DNA of 35,204 nt from an uncultured Lachnospiraceae bacterium (GTDB taxonomy: Bacteria > Bacillota > Clostridia > Lachnospirales > Lachnospiraceae). Below, one piece after another: positions 23,736-33,177 of the stretch. Within the stretch, counting starts at the first letter, position 1; every line of letters starts with the position of its first letter. The stretch spans positions 1 to 35,204 of the forward strand of contig CANQCD010000007.1 in the NCBI GenBank assembly GCA_947589455.1, given 5' to 3'. Position numbers and translations under genes: made by a program. The notes beneath the pieces are model-generated. The model worked only from the letters and a program-made list of their open reading frames with translations, was not told the origin of the DNA and searched no databases.

Positions 23736-23779
23736 TACCCGGAAGGGTACAATGAAAATAACAGCCGGAAATTTCCGGC
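23735..23779 (+). other. Two hairpins in the grpE-dnaK gap
   Basis: GTACCC-GGAA-GGGTAC (23735-23750; 6 bp with a GNRA-type loop) and the palindrome GCCGGAAATTTCCGGC (23764-23779). Neither has a U tract, so they more likely mark mRNA processing or stability than termination. Confidence 0.55.
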
Positions 23780-23813
23780 GGCTTAAAACATGTTTATGAT
23801 AACCAGCATATAG

Positions 23814-25691
<1,878 letters not shown>

Positions 25692-25717
25692 AAAAAGACG
25701 CTGCAGTTTTTTGATTC

Positions 25718-25785
25718 AGCTATTTGTGCCGGAGCGTCACAAATAGCTCTGATGGCATCGCCTTGCCGCGTAAAAGACGCTCCGG
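25718..25785 (+). promoter_or_regulatory. dnaK-dnaJ intergenic RNA structure, pseudoknot-capable
   Basis: A perfect 11-bp hairpin (AGCTATTTGTG / CACAAATAGCT, 25718-25748) has the loop CCGGAGCGT. The loop plus one base (CCGGAGCGTC, 25729-25738) is perfectly complementary to GACGCTCCGG at 25776-25785, four bases before the dnaJ Shine-Dalgarno GGGGA. Confidence 0.6.
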
Positions 25786-25798
25786 AATGGGGATTTAT

Positions 25799-26959
25799 AT
25801 GGCAGAGAAGAGAGATTATTATGAAGTCCTGGGAGTTGGCAGGAATGCCACGGACTCAGAATTAAAATCAGCATACCGGAAGCTTGCAAAAAAATATCAT
25901 CCGGACACCAATCCGGGAGATAAAGAAGCCGAGCAGAAATTTAAAGAAGCGTCAGAGGCTTATGCTGTGTTAAGCGATGCGGATAAACGCCGTCAGTATG
26001 ACCAGTTTGGCCATGCGGCGTTTGAGGGAGGCGCCGGGGGCGCCGGGGGCTTTGACTTTGGCAGCATGGATATGGGCGATATCTTTGGCGATATCTTCGG
26101 CGAGTTTTTTGGCGGCGGCCGTTCCAGGAGCCGGAGCAATGGTCCGATGAAAGGACAGAATATCCGTACATCTGTCAGGATCAGCTTTAAAGAGGCATGT
26201 TTTGGCACGGATAAGGAACTGGATCTGGTGTTAAAAGATGAATGTGCCTCTTGTCATGGGACAGGGGCAAAGGCAGGGACGAAGCCGGAGACATGTTCAA
26301 AATGTGGAGGCAAAGGGCAGGTAGTCTTTACCCAGCAGTCGCTTTTCGGCGTTGTGCGCAATGTGCAGTCGTGTCCAGACTGCCGCGGAACAGGAAAGAT
26401 CATCAAGGAGCGCTGTCCGGATTGTAATGGCTCCGGTTATATCAGCAAAAAGAAGACGATTTCTGTCACAATCCCTGCCGGAATTGACAATGGGCAATGC
26501 GTGCGGATCCGCGATAAGGGAGAGCCGGGGGTAAACGGCGGCGGGAGAGGCGATTTGCTGGTAGAAGTCGTAGTAGCGAACGACCCGATTTTCCGGCGGC
26601 AGGACAGAGATATCTATTCTACCGTCTCCATCACGTATCCAAAAGCCGTGCTGGGCGGTGATATCCGTATCAACACAATTGACGGCAAAGTAGAATATAC
26701 AGTAGCGCCGGGGACACAGACGGATACCAGGATTCGGCTGAAAGGAAAAGGAGTGCCTTCCCTGAGGAACAAACAGATTCGTGGCGACCACTATGTCACG
26801 CTGGTCGTACAGGTGCCGACCAAACTCGACAACAGGCAGAAAGAGCTGTTAGAAGAATTTGATAAGGCAATGTACGGAGAAGAAGAGGAAGACGGCAGCC
26901 AGGAGGACGGCAAAGGAAAGTCACGCGGAGCGAAGCGAGGCAATAAATGGAAAAAATAA
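25799..26959 (+). CDS. dnaJ: Co-chaperone DnaJ (Hsp40)
   Basis: DnaJ stimulates DnaK ATP hydrolysis and delivers substrates. 386 residues: J domain with HPD motif (YHPDTNPGD, about 33), Gly/Phe region ([31 protein letters not shown]), four CxxCxGxG zinc motifs ([32 protein letters not shown]), and C-terminal domains. GGGGA lies 5 nt before ATG 25799; the track start 25724 lies within the upstream hairpin. The last 16 residues ([15 protein letters not shown]) are encoded by the first copy of a 77-bp tandem array, giving an unusual basic tail. Confidence 0.98.
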   Translation: MAEKRDYYEVLGVGRNATDSELKSAYRKLAKKYHPDTNPGDKEAEQKFKEASEAYAVLSDADKRRQYDQFGHAAFEGGAGGAGGFDFGSMDMGDIFGDIFGEFFGGGRSRSRSNGPMKGQNIRTSVRISFKEACFGTDKELDLVLKDECASCHGTGAKAGTKPETCSKCGGKGQVVFTQQSLFGVVRNVQSCPDCRGTGKIIKERCPDCNGSGYISKKKTISVTIPAGIDNGQCVRIRDKGEPGVNGGGRGDLLVEVVVANDPIFRRQDRDIYSTVSITYPKAVLGGDIRINTIDGKVEYTVAPGTQTDTRIRLKGKGVPSLRNKQIRGDHYVTLVVQVPTKLDNRQKELLEEFDKAMYGEEEEDGSQEDGKGKSRGAKRGNKWKK

Positions 26960-27148
26960 ACGGCGCGGCAGAGCGCTGCGCCAGGGTAAAAGGAAAGTCG
27001 CGCGGAGCGGAGCGAGGCAATAAATGGAAAAAATAACCGGCGCGGCAAAGCGCTGCGCCAGAGTAAAAGGAAAGTCACGCGGAGCGGAGCGAGGCAATAA
27101 ATGAAAAAAATAAACGGCGCGGCAGAGCGCTGCGCCAGGATAAAAGGA
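26912..27148 (+). repeat. 77-bp tandem repeat, 3 copies, starting inside dnaJ
   Basis: Copies start at 26912, 26989 and 27066, with the first bases of a fourth at 27143. Each has GGAAAGTC.CGCGGAGCG.AGCGAGGCAATAAATG and a hairpin GGCGCGGC-AGAGC-GCTGCGCC-type stem. Copy 1 encodes the last 16 codons of DnaJ, including its stop; copies 2 and 3 are non-coding. Confidence 0.95.
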
Positions 27149-27206
27149 TAAAGCGGATTGGTTTCCACGCAAATAAACGGTGGGAAAACCAATCCGCTTT
27201 GTTTCT
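27149..27206. terminator. Terminator of the heat-shock operon (bidirectional)
   Basis: AAGCGGATTGGTTT pairs with AAACCAATCCGCTT (14 bp) and an inner CCAC/GTGG, followed by TGTTTCTATAT. It also faces the minus-strand gene at 27271-27723. Confidence 0.8.
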
Positions 27207-27270
27207 ATATAAGAACAACGGCTGATAGGATATATGTTGGCACGCGGAAAAACTGTGTCCATGCCTTCTC

Positions 27271-27723
27271 CTACCAGTCCTCTACATCCGCAAAAGCATT
27301 GACTGCATCCGGAGAGGCGTCTGTTATCGCTTCGCCGTTTCCGAAACCGATCGAATTGTTCTGTTTTTTCCCCGATTCTTCCTTGTCGTCTAAGATTGTC
27401 TGGATCTGCTCCTGGGTGACTTCGTCTGTCTTTTCTTCGGCAGCCTTGTTTGCGATCGCCTGCGCGCGGCGTTTCTTCTCGGCGATCCTGACTTTTTCTA
27501 AGATTTCTTCAATCTCATCATCGCGGTTGTTGATGGTGACGGCCTCCAGCTGATTGTTGCAGAAATAAAACTTGATCACCTTTCCGCTGACTAAGGCAAG
27601 CTTTTCTACATTGCAGTAATCCGAATCGCGCTGATAGGGAATATTATCATACATCGTCACATGAAAATCTAATGCGGTATCATATTTATACGTTATCACA
27701 TTGGATGCATAGATATCTGCCAT
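27271..27723 (-). CDS. Conserved-looking small cytosolic protein, unknown function
   Basis: The 150-residue product (MADIYASNVITYKYDTALDFHVTMYDN...) has no signal peptide or membrane span. The first 75 residues are beta-rich (VITYKYD, FHVTMYD, VIKFYFCNNQLEAVTINNR), followed by a charged helix (DDEIEEILEKVRIAEKKRRAQAIANKAAEEK), then a low-complexity acidic tail. I recognise no family. Start 27723 follows GGAGGAGG; the track start 27774 is upstream of it and falls in the promoter. It is monocistronic and convergent with dnaJ. Confidence 0.75.
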   Translation of the reverse strand: MADIYASNVITYKYDTALDFHVTMYDNIPYQRDSDYCNVEKLALVSGKVIKFYFCNNQLEAVTINNRDDEIEEILEKVRIAEKKRRAQAIANKAAEEKTDEVTQEQIQTILDDKEESGKKQNNSIGFGNGEAITDASPDAVNAFADVEDW

Positions 27724-27772
27724 ATTTTCACATCCTCCTCCAAAATGGTATTCGTTCCTTAAAAGTAATTCC

Positions 27773-27801
27773 ATTATAGCGTATTTTTAAAATTCCATCA
27801 A
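27773..27801 (-). promoter_or_regulatory. Sigma-A promoter of the minus-strand unknown gene
   Basis: Read on the minus strand: TTGATG, 17-nt spacer, TATAAT. Confidence 0.75.
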
Positions 27802-27842
27802 TAGTAATCAGAAAGTTTTCGCCGGCCGTAACTGCGCCGGAG

Positions 27843-28034
27843 GATCAAGAACCAGGCTTTTTAATACAGGATTGACACGGGACTAACGTTTTGGGGCAGC
27901 TGCGCCGTCATGCGATATCGATCAAGAACCCGATTTTTGACACAGGATTGACACGGGACTAACGTTTTGGGGCAGCTGCGCCGTTATACGATATCGATCA
28001 AGAACCCGATTTTTAACACAAGATTGACGCAATA
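27843..28034 (+). repeat. 76/77-bp tandem repeat (2.5 copies) upstream of the exporter genes
   Basis: GATCAAGAACC... starts at 27843, 27920 and 27996 (the third is partial). The second half (ATTGACACGGGACTAACGTTTTGGGGCAGCTGCGCCGT) is identical between copies 1 and 2 over more than 35 bp. The array ends just before the exporter promoter, which itself carries TTTTTAACACA, a sequence also found in the repeat. The rest of the 435-bp gap holds only the two divergent promoters. Confidence 0.92.
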
Positions 28035-28052
28035 GTATTGTATCATTGAGAA

Positions 28053-28080
28053 TTGACTTTTTAACACAGTATGCTATAAT
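28053..28080 (+). promoter_or_regulatory. Sigma-A promoter of the ABC exporter operon
   Basis: TTGACT, 16-nt spacer, TATAAT. Confidence 0.75.
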
Positions 28081-28158
28081 GATTGTCGTATTATCAATGA
28101 GTGTGTACCTTTTAGCATATTGTGGAGAAAGAACATTTTCTTGAGAGATGGAGAGAGT

Positions 28159-28944
28159 ATGGAGACAACGAAATATTTAAAAAATTTTCTTCGTTATAAG
28201 TATTTGTTATATGAGTTAATAAAAAAGCATATTAAATTACAATACCGCAGGTCTTACCTCGGGATTTTATGGACTTTGTTAGAGCCTCTGCTCACCATGA
28301 TGGTGCTGACGCTGGTGTTCGGGACTTTTTTTGGGCGAGACGATCCGCAATTTCCGGTTTACATCCTTTCCGGGAGGCTGCTGTACCAGTTTTTTGCTTC
28401 CGGAACGAAAGGAGGCTTAAAATCGATCAGCTCAAATTCGTCCATGATCAAAAAAGTTTATGTGCCAAAATATATTTATGTAGTGGCGGCGATCATTTCC
28501 AATTTCGTCACATTTTTGATCTCGCTGGTAGTCCTGGTGGGGGTCGGCGCAGTCTTAAAAGTAAAGATCACGCCATATACGCCGCAGTGTCTGATTCCGT
28601 TAGCAATCCTTTTTGTCTTTACGATGGGATGCGGACTGATCCTTGCGACATTAAACGTGTTTTTCCGGGATGTGGAATATATCTGGTCGGTTTTTTGTAT
28701 GTTGATCATGTACGCTTCCGCCATCATGTACCCGGTAGACAGAGTGATCGCGACAGGCAACGGATGGATTTTTGATATTAATCCGCTGTTTATGTGTATT
28801 GCAAATTTCCGCGACGCCATACTATACGGAAAGCCGATGGATATCAATTATCTTCTGATATCCGCCGTTGTCGCCGTTGTGTCCATGATCGTCGGTTCGC
28901 TGCTATTTTATAAAGAGCAGGATAAGTTTATCCTGTATATCTAG
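28159..28944 (+). CDS. ABC-2 polysaccharide/teichoic-acid exporter, permease (Wzm/TagG type)
   Basis: The 261-residue integral membrane protein exports a lipid-linked surface polymer together with the ATPase encoded downstream. The cytosolic N terminus with LIKKHIKLQYRRSYLGILWTLLEPL is the hallmark of this permease family, followed by about six membrane segments (MMVLTLVFGTFF, YVVAAIISNFVTFLISLVVLVGVG, LIPLAILFVFTMGCGLILATLNVFFRD, IWSVFCMLIMYASAIMYPV, LLISAVVAVVSMIVGSLLFY). GGAG lies 5 nt before ATG 28159. The polymer type cannot be read from sequence. Confidence 0.88.
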   Translation: METTKYLKNFLRYKYLLYELIKKHIKLQYRRSYLGILWTLLEPLLTMMVLTLVFGTFFGRDDPQFPVYILSGRLLYQFFASGTKGGLKSISSNSSMIKKVYVPKYIYVVAAIISNFVTFLISLVVLVGVGAVLKVKITPYTPQCLIPLAILFVFTMGCGLILATLNVFFRDVEYIWSVFCMLIMYASAIMYPVDRVIATGNGWIFDINPLFMCIANFRDAILYGKPMDINYLLISAVVAVVSMIVGSLLFYKEQDKFILYI

Positions 28945-28950
28945 GAAAAA

Positions 28951-29165
28951 GGCGCTTCGCCGGCTCATGTGGCAAGGTGTTTGGCCGGCTCATATGGCAA
29001 GGCGCTTCGCCAGCTCATGCAGCAAGGCGTTTGGCCGGCTCATATGGCAAGACGCTTCGCCAGCTCATGCAGCAAGGTGTTTGGCCGGCTCATATGGCAA
29101 GACGCTTCGCCAGCTCATGCAGCAAGGCGTTTGGCTGGCTTATATGGCAAGACGTTTCGCCGGTT
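28951..29165 (+). repeat. 25-bp alternating tandem repeat (8 units plus partial) between permease and ATPase
   Basis: Eight contiguous 25-bp units start at 28951 and then every 25 bp, alternating two types: GGCGCTTCGCCGGCTCATGTGGCAA-like and GGTGTTTGGCCGGCTCATATGGCAA-like, so the higher-order period is 50 bp (4 copies). There are no unique spacers, ruling out CRISPR. The A-type unit has a GGCG-CTT-CGCC mini-hairpin. All three forward frames stay open, which explains the N-terminal ORF extensions at 28967-29261. Confidence 0.95.
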
Positions 29166-29211
29166 GCAAAAAAGCAGGAAATTTATTTACTTTGCAGAAA
29201 TGAGGAAAACT

Positions 29212-29952
29212 ATGAAAAAAAATGTTGCAGTCCATGTAGAAAATGTCGGGATGCGTTTTAATTTAAGCCAGGAACGCGTCGACAATCTCAAGGAATATGT
29301 GATAAAATTCATCAAAAGAGACTTAAAGTACAATGAATTTTGGGCTTTAAAGGATATCAGCTTTGATATCAAGAAAGGGGAACGGTTAGGAGTCCTCGGC
29401 CTGAACGGTTCCGGGAAAAGCACGCTGTTAAAAGTCGTCTCCGGCGTTCTAAAGCCATCCTGCGGGAACGTTGAGACAAGGGGAGTGATCGCGCCGCTCC
29501 TGGAACTTGGCGCAGGTTTCAGCAGAGAGTATACAGGGAGGGAGAACATTTATCTGTACGGCGCCGTCCTGGGGTACAGTAAAGAATTTCTGGATGAAAA
29601 AATAGACGAGATCATAGATTTTTCCGGTCTGGGAGAATTTATTGAGGTGCCGATCAAAAATTATTCATCAGGGATGAAAGCCAGGCTTGGCTTTTCCATC
29701 GCCACAGTGGTAGAACCGGATATCCTGATCTTAGACGAGGTGCTCTCGGTCGGCGATAAGACATTCCGGAAGAAGAGCGAGCGAAAGATCATGAGTATGT
29801 TTGACACGGGAGTTACGGTTTTGTTTGTGTCCCACTCGTTAGAACAGGTACAGCGCCTCTGCGACAAGGCGATTATTTTAGACAGCGGGCGGCTGGCTGC
29901 GAGGGGACCGGTGGAAAAAGTGGCAAAGATTTACAAAAACATGACGCAATGA
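29212..29952 (+). CDS. ABC exporter ATPase (Wzt/TagH type)
   Basis: The 246-residue ATPase energises the permease encoded upstream. Walker A LGLNGSGKSTLLK (about 64-76), Q-loop region IAPLLELGAGFSREYTGRENIYLYG (typical of polymer exporters), signature YSSGMKARLGFS (about 145), Walker B ILILDEVLSVGD (about 165) and H-loop VSHS. There is no C-terminal carbohydrate-binding extension, so it is the short TagH/KpsT-like form. Start 29212 has GAGGA 5 nt upstream; ATG 29200 is an alternative. It is separated from the permease by 267 bp of mostly repeats, unusually far for such a pair. Confidence 0.92.
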   Translation: MKKNVAVHVENVGMRFNLSQERVDNLKEYVIKFIKRDLKYNEFWALKDISFDIKKGERLGVLGLNGSGKSTLLKVVSGVLKPSCGNVETRGVIAPLLELGAGFSREYTGRENIYLYGAVLGYSKEFLDEKIDEIIDFSGLGEFIEVPIKNYSSGMKARLGFSIATVVEPDILILDEVLSVGDKTFRKKSERKIMSMFDTGVTVLFVSHSLEQVQRLCDKAIILDSGRLAARGPVEKVAKIYKNMTQ

Positions 29953-29999
29953 GACAGACCGCTCCGGCATAGAAGGCTTTGTCCGCTTTTCGGGATGCG

Positions 30000-30108
30000 A
30001 TGAGAAGCATATGACGGAGGGTGGGTTCGGGAAAGGATACGAGGCTAATCCTGATACCGTTATTGTAAATGAGAAGCATATGACGGCGGCTGGATTCGGG
30101 AAAGGGTG
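30000..30108 (+). repeat. 69-bp spaced direct repeat upstream of the LtaS-like gene
   Basis: ATGAGAAGCATATGACGG.GG.TGG.TTCGGGAAAGG occurs at 30000 and again at 30069 (about 38 bp matching, three changes). The second copy supplies the Shine-Dalgarno AAAGGGTG of the next gene. Confidence 0.88.
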
Positions 30109-30115
30109 ATATTTT

Positions 30116-32179
30116 TTGGAAAATGAAAAAATAAAATGGCAAAAACTATTACAGTATGGGATCCGTTATGGGGGCGGTTCTTTTTTGCTGGTCTTTATTA
30201 TAGAAGCGTTGAACCGAAAATCGCTGGTCGGCGGCGTTACTTATATGCTGCAGCGCCCCTCGCTGTTTGTGTTTAATTCGCTGATCATCATGCTGACGCT
30301 TTCGATCGCTTTATTTTTTAAGCGGGAAATTTTTGTATATTGCGTCGTCTGCGCGGTATGGCTGATATTTGGCATTGTCAATTTTGTGATCTTAAGTTTC
30401 CGGGTGACGCCGTTTTCGGCGGTCGACATTACGATGTTAGAGAGTGCGATCAGCGTTTCCGGTCATTATCTGACATTTCTGAATTTTGCAATGATCGGGC
30501 TGGCGGCCGTATTGATCCTTGTGTTAATGATATGCCTTTACAGGAAGGCGCCAAGGCATTCGCACCTGACGCAGAAGAAGCTGTTGAGCGCGGGGATCAT
30601 CGTTGCCCTGATTGTATTTGCGCTGTTTTTCATCCGCAGGAACAGCAATTCCGTACAGGCTCTGGAGACAAATTATACCAACATCTCTGAAGCTTACGAA
30701 AACTATGGGTTTGTCTATTGCTTTACCAACAGCATTATCGACACAGGGATCGCCGAGCCGGAAGATTATTCGCCGGAGAGCGTCGACGCCGTTTTAGAGG
30801 AACTTCCAGAGGCAAAATGGAAGGGAAAGACAAAGCCCAATATCATCTTTCTCCAGCTGGAATCGTTCTTTGATATTTCCGAATTAAAACCGTTAGAGGT
30901 ATCAACCGATGCGATACCGAATTTCCATGCGCTCCAGGAAAAATATTCCGGCGGCCTTCTCACGGTTCCGACCGTGGGAGCGGGTACGGTCAACACGGAA
31001 TTTGAAGTGCTTTCCGGCATGAGCCAGAAAGACTTTGGCGCTTCCGAATACCCCTATAAGACGATCCTGCGCAGCACGCCGGCAGAGAGTATCTGTTACG
31101 ACTTAAAAAAACTCGGTTATCAGTCGCACTGCGTCCACAATAACGAGGGGACTTTTTATGGAAGGAATATCGTATATAAAAATCTGGGATTCGACACGTT
31201 TACTTCGATGGAATTTATGAACGGGCTGGAGGACAATCCAAACGGCTGGAAGAAAGACCGGATTTTAGTAGGAGAGATCCTCGATGCGCTCGACTCGACA
31301 AAAGGGCCGGATTTTACGCTGGGGATCACCGTGCAGAGCCACGGCAAATACGCCGGATTCGCAGTGGAAAAAGGCGCGCCGATACAGGTAAAAAAAGCGC
31401 CCGAGGGGTTAGAAGATTCCTACCGCTACTATGTCAACCAGCTCTATGAGGTAGACCAGATGATCGGCGATCTGGTCGCCGCGTTAGAAAAGCGGAAAGA
31501 AAAGACGGTTCTGGTATTATACGGAGACCATCTCCCAAGCCTGGACATCCAAAAAGCAGACTTAAACGATTCGAATTTATACCAGACGCAATATGTAGTC
31601 TGGGACAATATGGGGTTTGAGAAAGAGGAGCGCAACCTCGCCGCGTATCAGCTTTATCCTGAAGTGCTAAACCGTCTCGGGATCCACGAGGGCAACATTA
31701 CCAAATATCATCAAAATACCCAGTGGGGCACGAAGAGCTATCATGAAAATCTAAGGACGCTGGAATACGATATGCTGTATGGCGAACAGTATGCCTACAA
31801 GGGGAAACTGCCGTATGAGGAAACCGATTTGAAAATGGGGACGAAGCCGCTTACCCTCAAAGACGTCAAAGAAAATGAAAGAGGGTACCTCGTAGAGGGG
31901 ACTGGTTTTACACCGTACGCCCATCTATATTTTCAGGGAGATGAGCTGTCGGTCGAATGGGTGGACGAGACGCATATCCAGATATTAGAAGAGCTGCAGT
32001 ACGAACCGGAAAAGAAAGAAGAAGCGGAAGAGGACGAGCAAAAAGAAGAAGAACAAGAGGAAGAGACAGAGAAAAAGGAGATTCCCAATGCCTTCCTGCT
32101 CCAGATCCAGTCTGACGGGGGCACCGTATTAGGGGAGAGCGAGGTGCTCCGGTGGGAAGATACTTCGCTGCACAAATAG
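30116..32179 (+). CDS. LtaS-type membrane phosphoglycerol transferase (sulfatase fold)
   Basis: A 687-residue enzyme with five N-terminal membrane segments (about 15-180) and an extracellular sulfatase-fold domain. Visible metal/nucleophile residues by analogy with LtaS: E249 (FLQLESFFD), T291 (VGAGTVNTEFE), D471-H472 (LYGDHLPSL) and the QSHGKY motif. LtaS polymerises glycerol-phosphate from phosphatidylglycerol; which polymer is made here is unknown. Start is TTG 30116, supported by AAAGGGTG 7 nt upstream; no in-frame ATG lies near. Odd: a C-terminal extension with a Glu/Lys run (EKKEEAEEDEQKEEEQEEETEKK) before the last 30 residues. It probably works with the upstream exporter. Confidence 0.88.
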   Translation: MENEKIKWQKLLQYGIRYGGGSFLLVFIIEALNRKSLVGGVTYMLQRPSLFVFNSLIIMLTLSIALFFKREIFVYCVVCAVWLIFGIVNFVILSFRVTPFSAVDITMLESAISVSGHYLTFLNFAMIGLAAVLILVLMICLYRKAPRHSHLTQKKLLSAGIIVALIVFALFFIRRNSNSVQALETNYTNISEAYENYGFVYCFTNSIIDTGIAEPEDYSPESVDAVLEELPEAKWKGKTKPNIIFLQLESFFDISELKPLEVSTDAIPNFHALQEKYSGGLLTVPTVGAGTVNTEFEVLSGMSQKDFGASEYPYKTILRSTPAESICYDLKKLGYQSHCVHNNEGTFYGRNIVYKNLGFDTFTSMEFMNGLEDNPNGWKKDRILVGEILDALDSTKGPDFTLGITVQSHGKYAGFAVEKGAPIQVKKAPEGLEDSYRYYVNQLYEVDQMIGDLVAALEKRKEKTVLVLYGDHLPSLDIQKADLNDSNLYQTQYVVWDNMGFEKEERNLAAYQLYPEVLNRLGIHEGNITKYHQNTQWGTKSYHENLRTLEYDMLYGEQYAYKGKLPYEETDLKMGTKPLTLKDVKENERGYLVEGTGFTPYAHLYFQGDELSVEWVDETHIQILEELQYEPEKKEEAEEDEQKEEEQEEETEKKEIPNAFLLQIQSDGGTVLGESEVLRWEDTSLHK

Positions 32180-32196
32180 CGCAGCGCACGTCATAT

Positions 32197-32233
32197 AGTC
32201 ATGTTTTGTCGAAAGGCAGAACATGACTTTTTT
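32197..32233 (+). terminator. Intrinsic terminator of the LtaS-like gene, containing a 0A box
   Basis: A 14-bp stem (AGTCATGTTTTGTC / GGCAGAACATGACT, two G-U pairs) with GAAA loop, followed by TTTTT. The apical TGTCGAA (32207-32213) is also an exact Spo0A-box sequence. Confidence 0.92.
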
Positions 32234-32281
32234 GGTTTCTCTTTTCTTTTGACATCTTTCGCTGTTGCCATCCCTTATACT
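32207..32281 (+). promoter_or_regulatory. Spo0A-dependent spoIIG promoter with 0A boxes
   Basis: TTGACA (32249) and TATACT (32276) are separated by 21 nt, too long for sigma-A alone but the known layout of the B. subtilis spoIIG promoter (22 nt), which needs Spo0A-P. An exact 0A box TGTCGAA lies at 32207 (about -78) and a 6/7 match in reverse (TTTGACA vs TTCGACA) overlaps the -35, as in the Bacillus promoter. Confidence 0.75.
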
Positions 32282-32372
32282 TAACTGCAGAAACAATATG
32301 AAAGAGACAGATTCTTTACATTAAAATAGGGCGCGGGACAGAAAGTTTTAAGATAGCAGAGGGGATGGGAAA

Positions 32373-33158
32373 ATGGTTTTTTATGCGGATTTCTATTTTA
32401 TCCTGAACTTCATCCTGAATTTGTTTCTTTTGATACTTACAGCAATGTTCCGACAGAAAAGATGCCGTCCGGCAAAACTGGCTGCCCTGGCGGCAGGCAA
32501 CGCACTACTGTCCGTCTGGTTCATCTGGCTGTGCCGTGGCAGGGAAATACTCCGTCTGGCGGCCGCGGCGTTGCAGGTGGCGGAAATGACAGCCCTTGCA
32601 TTTCCTCTGGAAGGGATACGGGAATGGAGAAAAAATGCTTCCGTCTTTCTGCTTCTTTCTCTTTTTTCCGGGGGAAGCATTACCGTTCTGCAGGGGGTGT
32701 TAAGCCGCCTGCAGATCGCGCGGGAACATACCTTTTGGAGCGTCACTGGTGCGGCAGCTGTAATTTTCATATTGCTTCTCGTGTTCCGAAGGGAACTGAT
32801 ACGACAGGGACAAAGCAGAAAAAACCGGCTGCAGGCGGTGATACTGCAGGGAGATAGAAGGGCTGCGGCTGCCGTGCTGTATGACACAGGCAACCAGCTG
32901 GTAAGCCCGTATACAGGAGAGAGCGTTGCCGTGATCTCAACGGAGCTTGCAGAAAAGCTCGCGCTGGAAACATCTCAGCGCCCGATCCTGATTCCATATC
33001 ATTCCATTGGCGGGGACGGACTGTTAAAGGCATACCGCCTGCAGTACATGAAACTGGATAACGGGGTGGTCAAAAAAGATTTCCTTGCCGCAGTCTCTGA
33101 CAGCCTGTGCAGACAAAAGGAAATACAGATGATCTTAAATATTACGTGGTCAAAGTAG
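32373..33158 (+). CDS. spoIIGA: SpoIIGA, sigma-E processing aspartic protease
   Basis: SpoIIGA is the septum-localised membrane protease that removes the pro-sequence of pro-sigma-E. The 261-residue protein (shorter than the 309 of B. subtilis) has about five N-terminal membrane segments (residues 6-135) and a protease domain with the catalytic motif LYDTGNQL (D171) and [20 protein letters not shown] lies upstream of ATG 32373. sigE starts 19 nt after its stop, the classic spoIIG operon arrangement. Confidence 0.93.
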   Translation: MVFYADFYFILNFILNLFLLILTAMFRQKRCRPAKLAALAAGNALLSVWFIWLCRGREILRLAAAALQVAEMTALAFPLEGIREWRKNASVFLLLSLFSGGSITVLQGVLSRLQIAREHTFWSVTGAAAVIFILLLVFRRELIRQGQSRKNRLQAVILQGDRRAAAAVLYDTGNQLVSPYTGESVAVISTELAEKLALETSQRPILIPYHSIGGDGLLKAYRLQYMKLDNGVVKKDFLAAVSDSLCRQKEIQMILNITWSK

Positions 33159-33177
33159 GCAGAATGGAGGAAAGAAG

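Noticed and set aside
28951-29165. CRISPR-like array of 25-bp repeats
   Set aside because: Units are contiguous with no unique spacers, and there are no cas genes nearby.
28969-29211. N-terminal extension of the ABC ATPase through the 25-bp repeats
   Set aside because: GAGGA is correctly placed for ATG 29212, and homologous ATPases start there; the open frame upstream is a by-product of the repeats.
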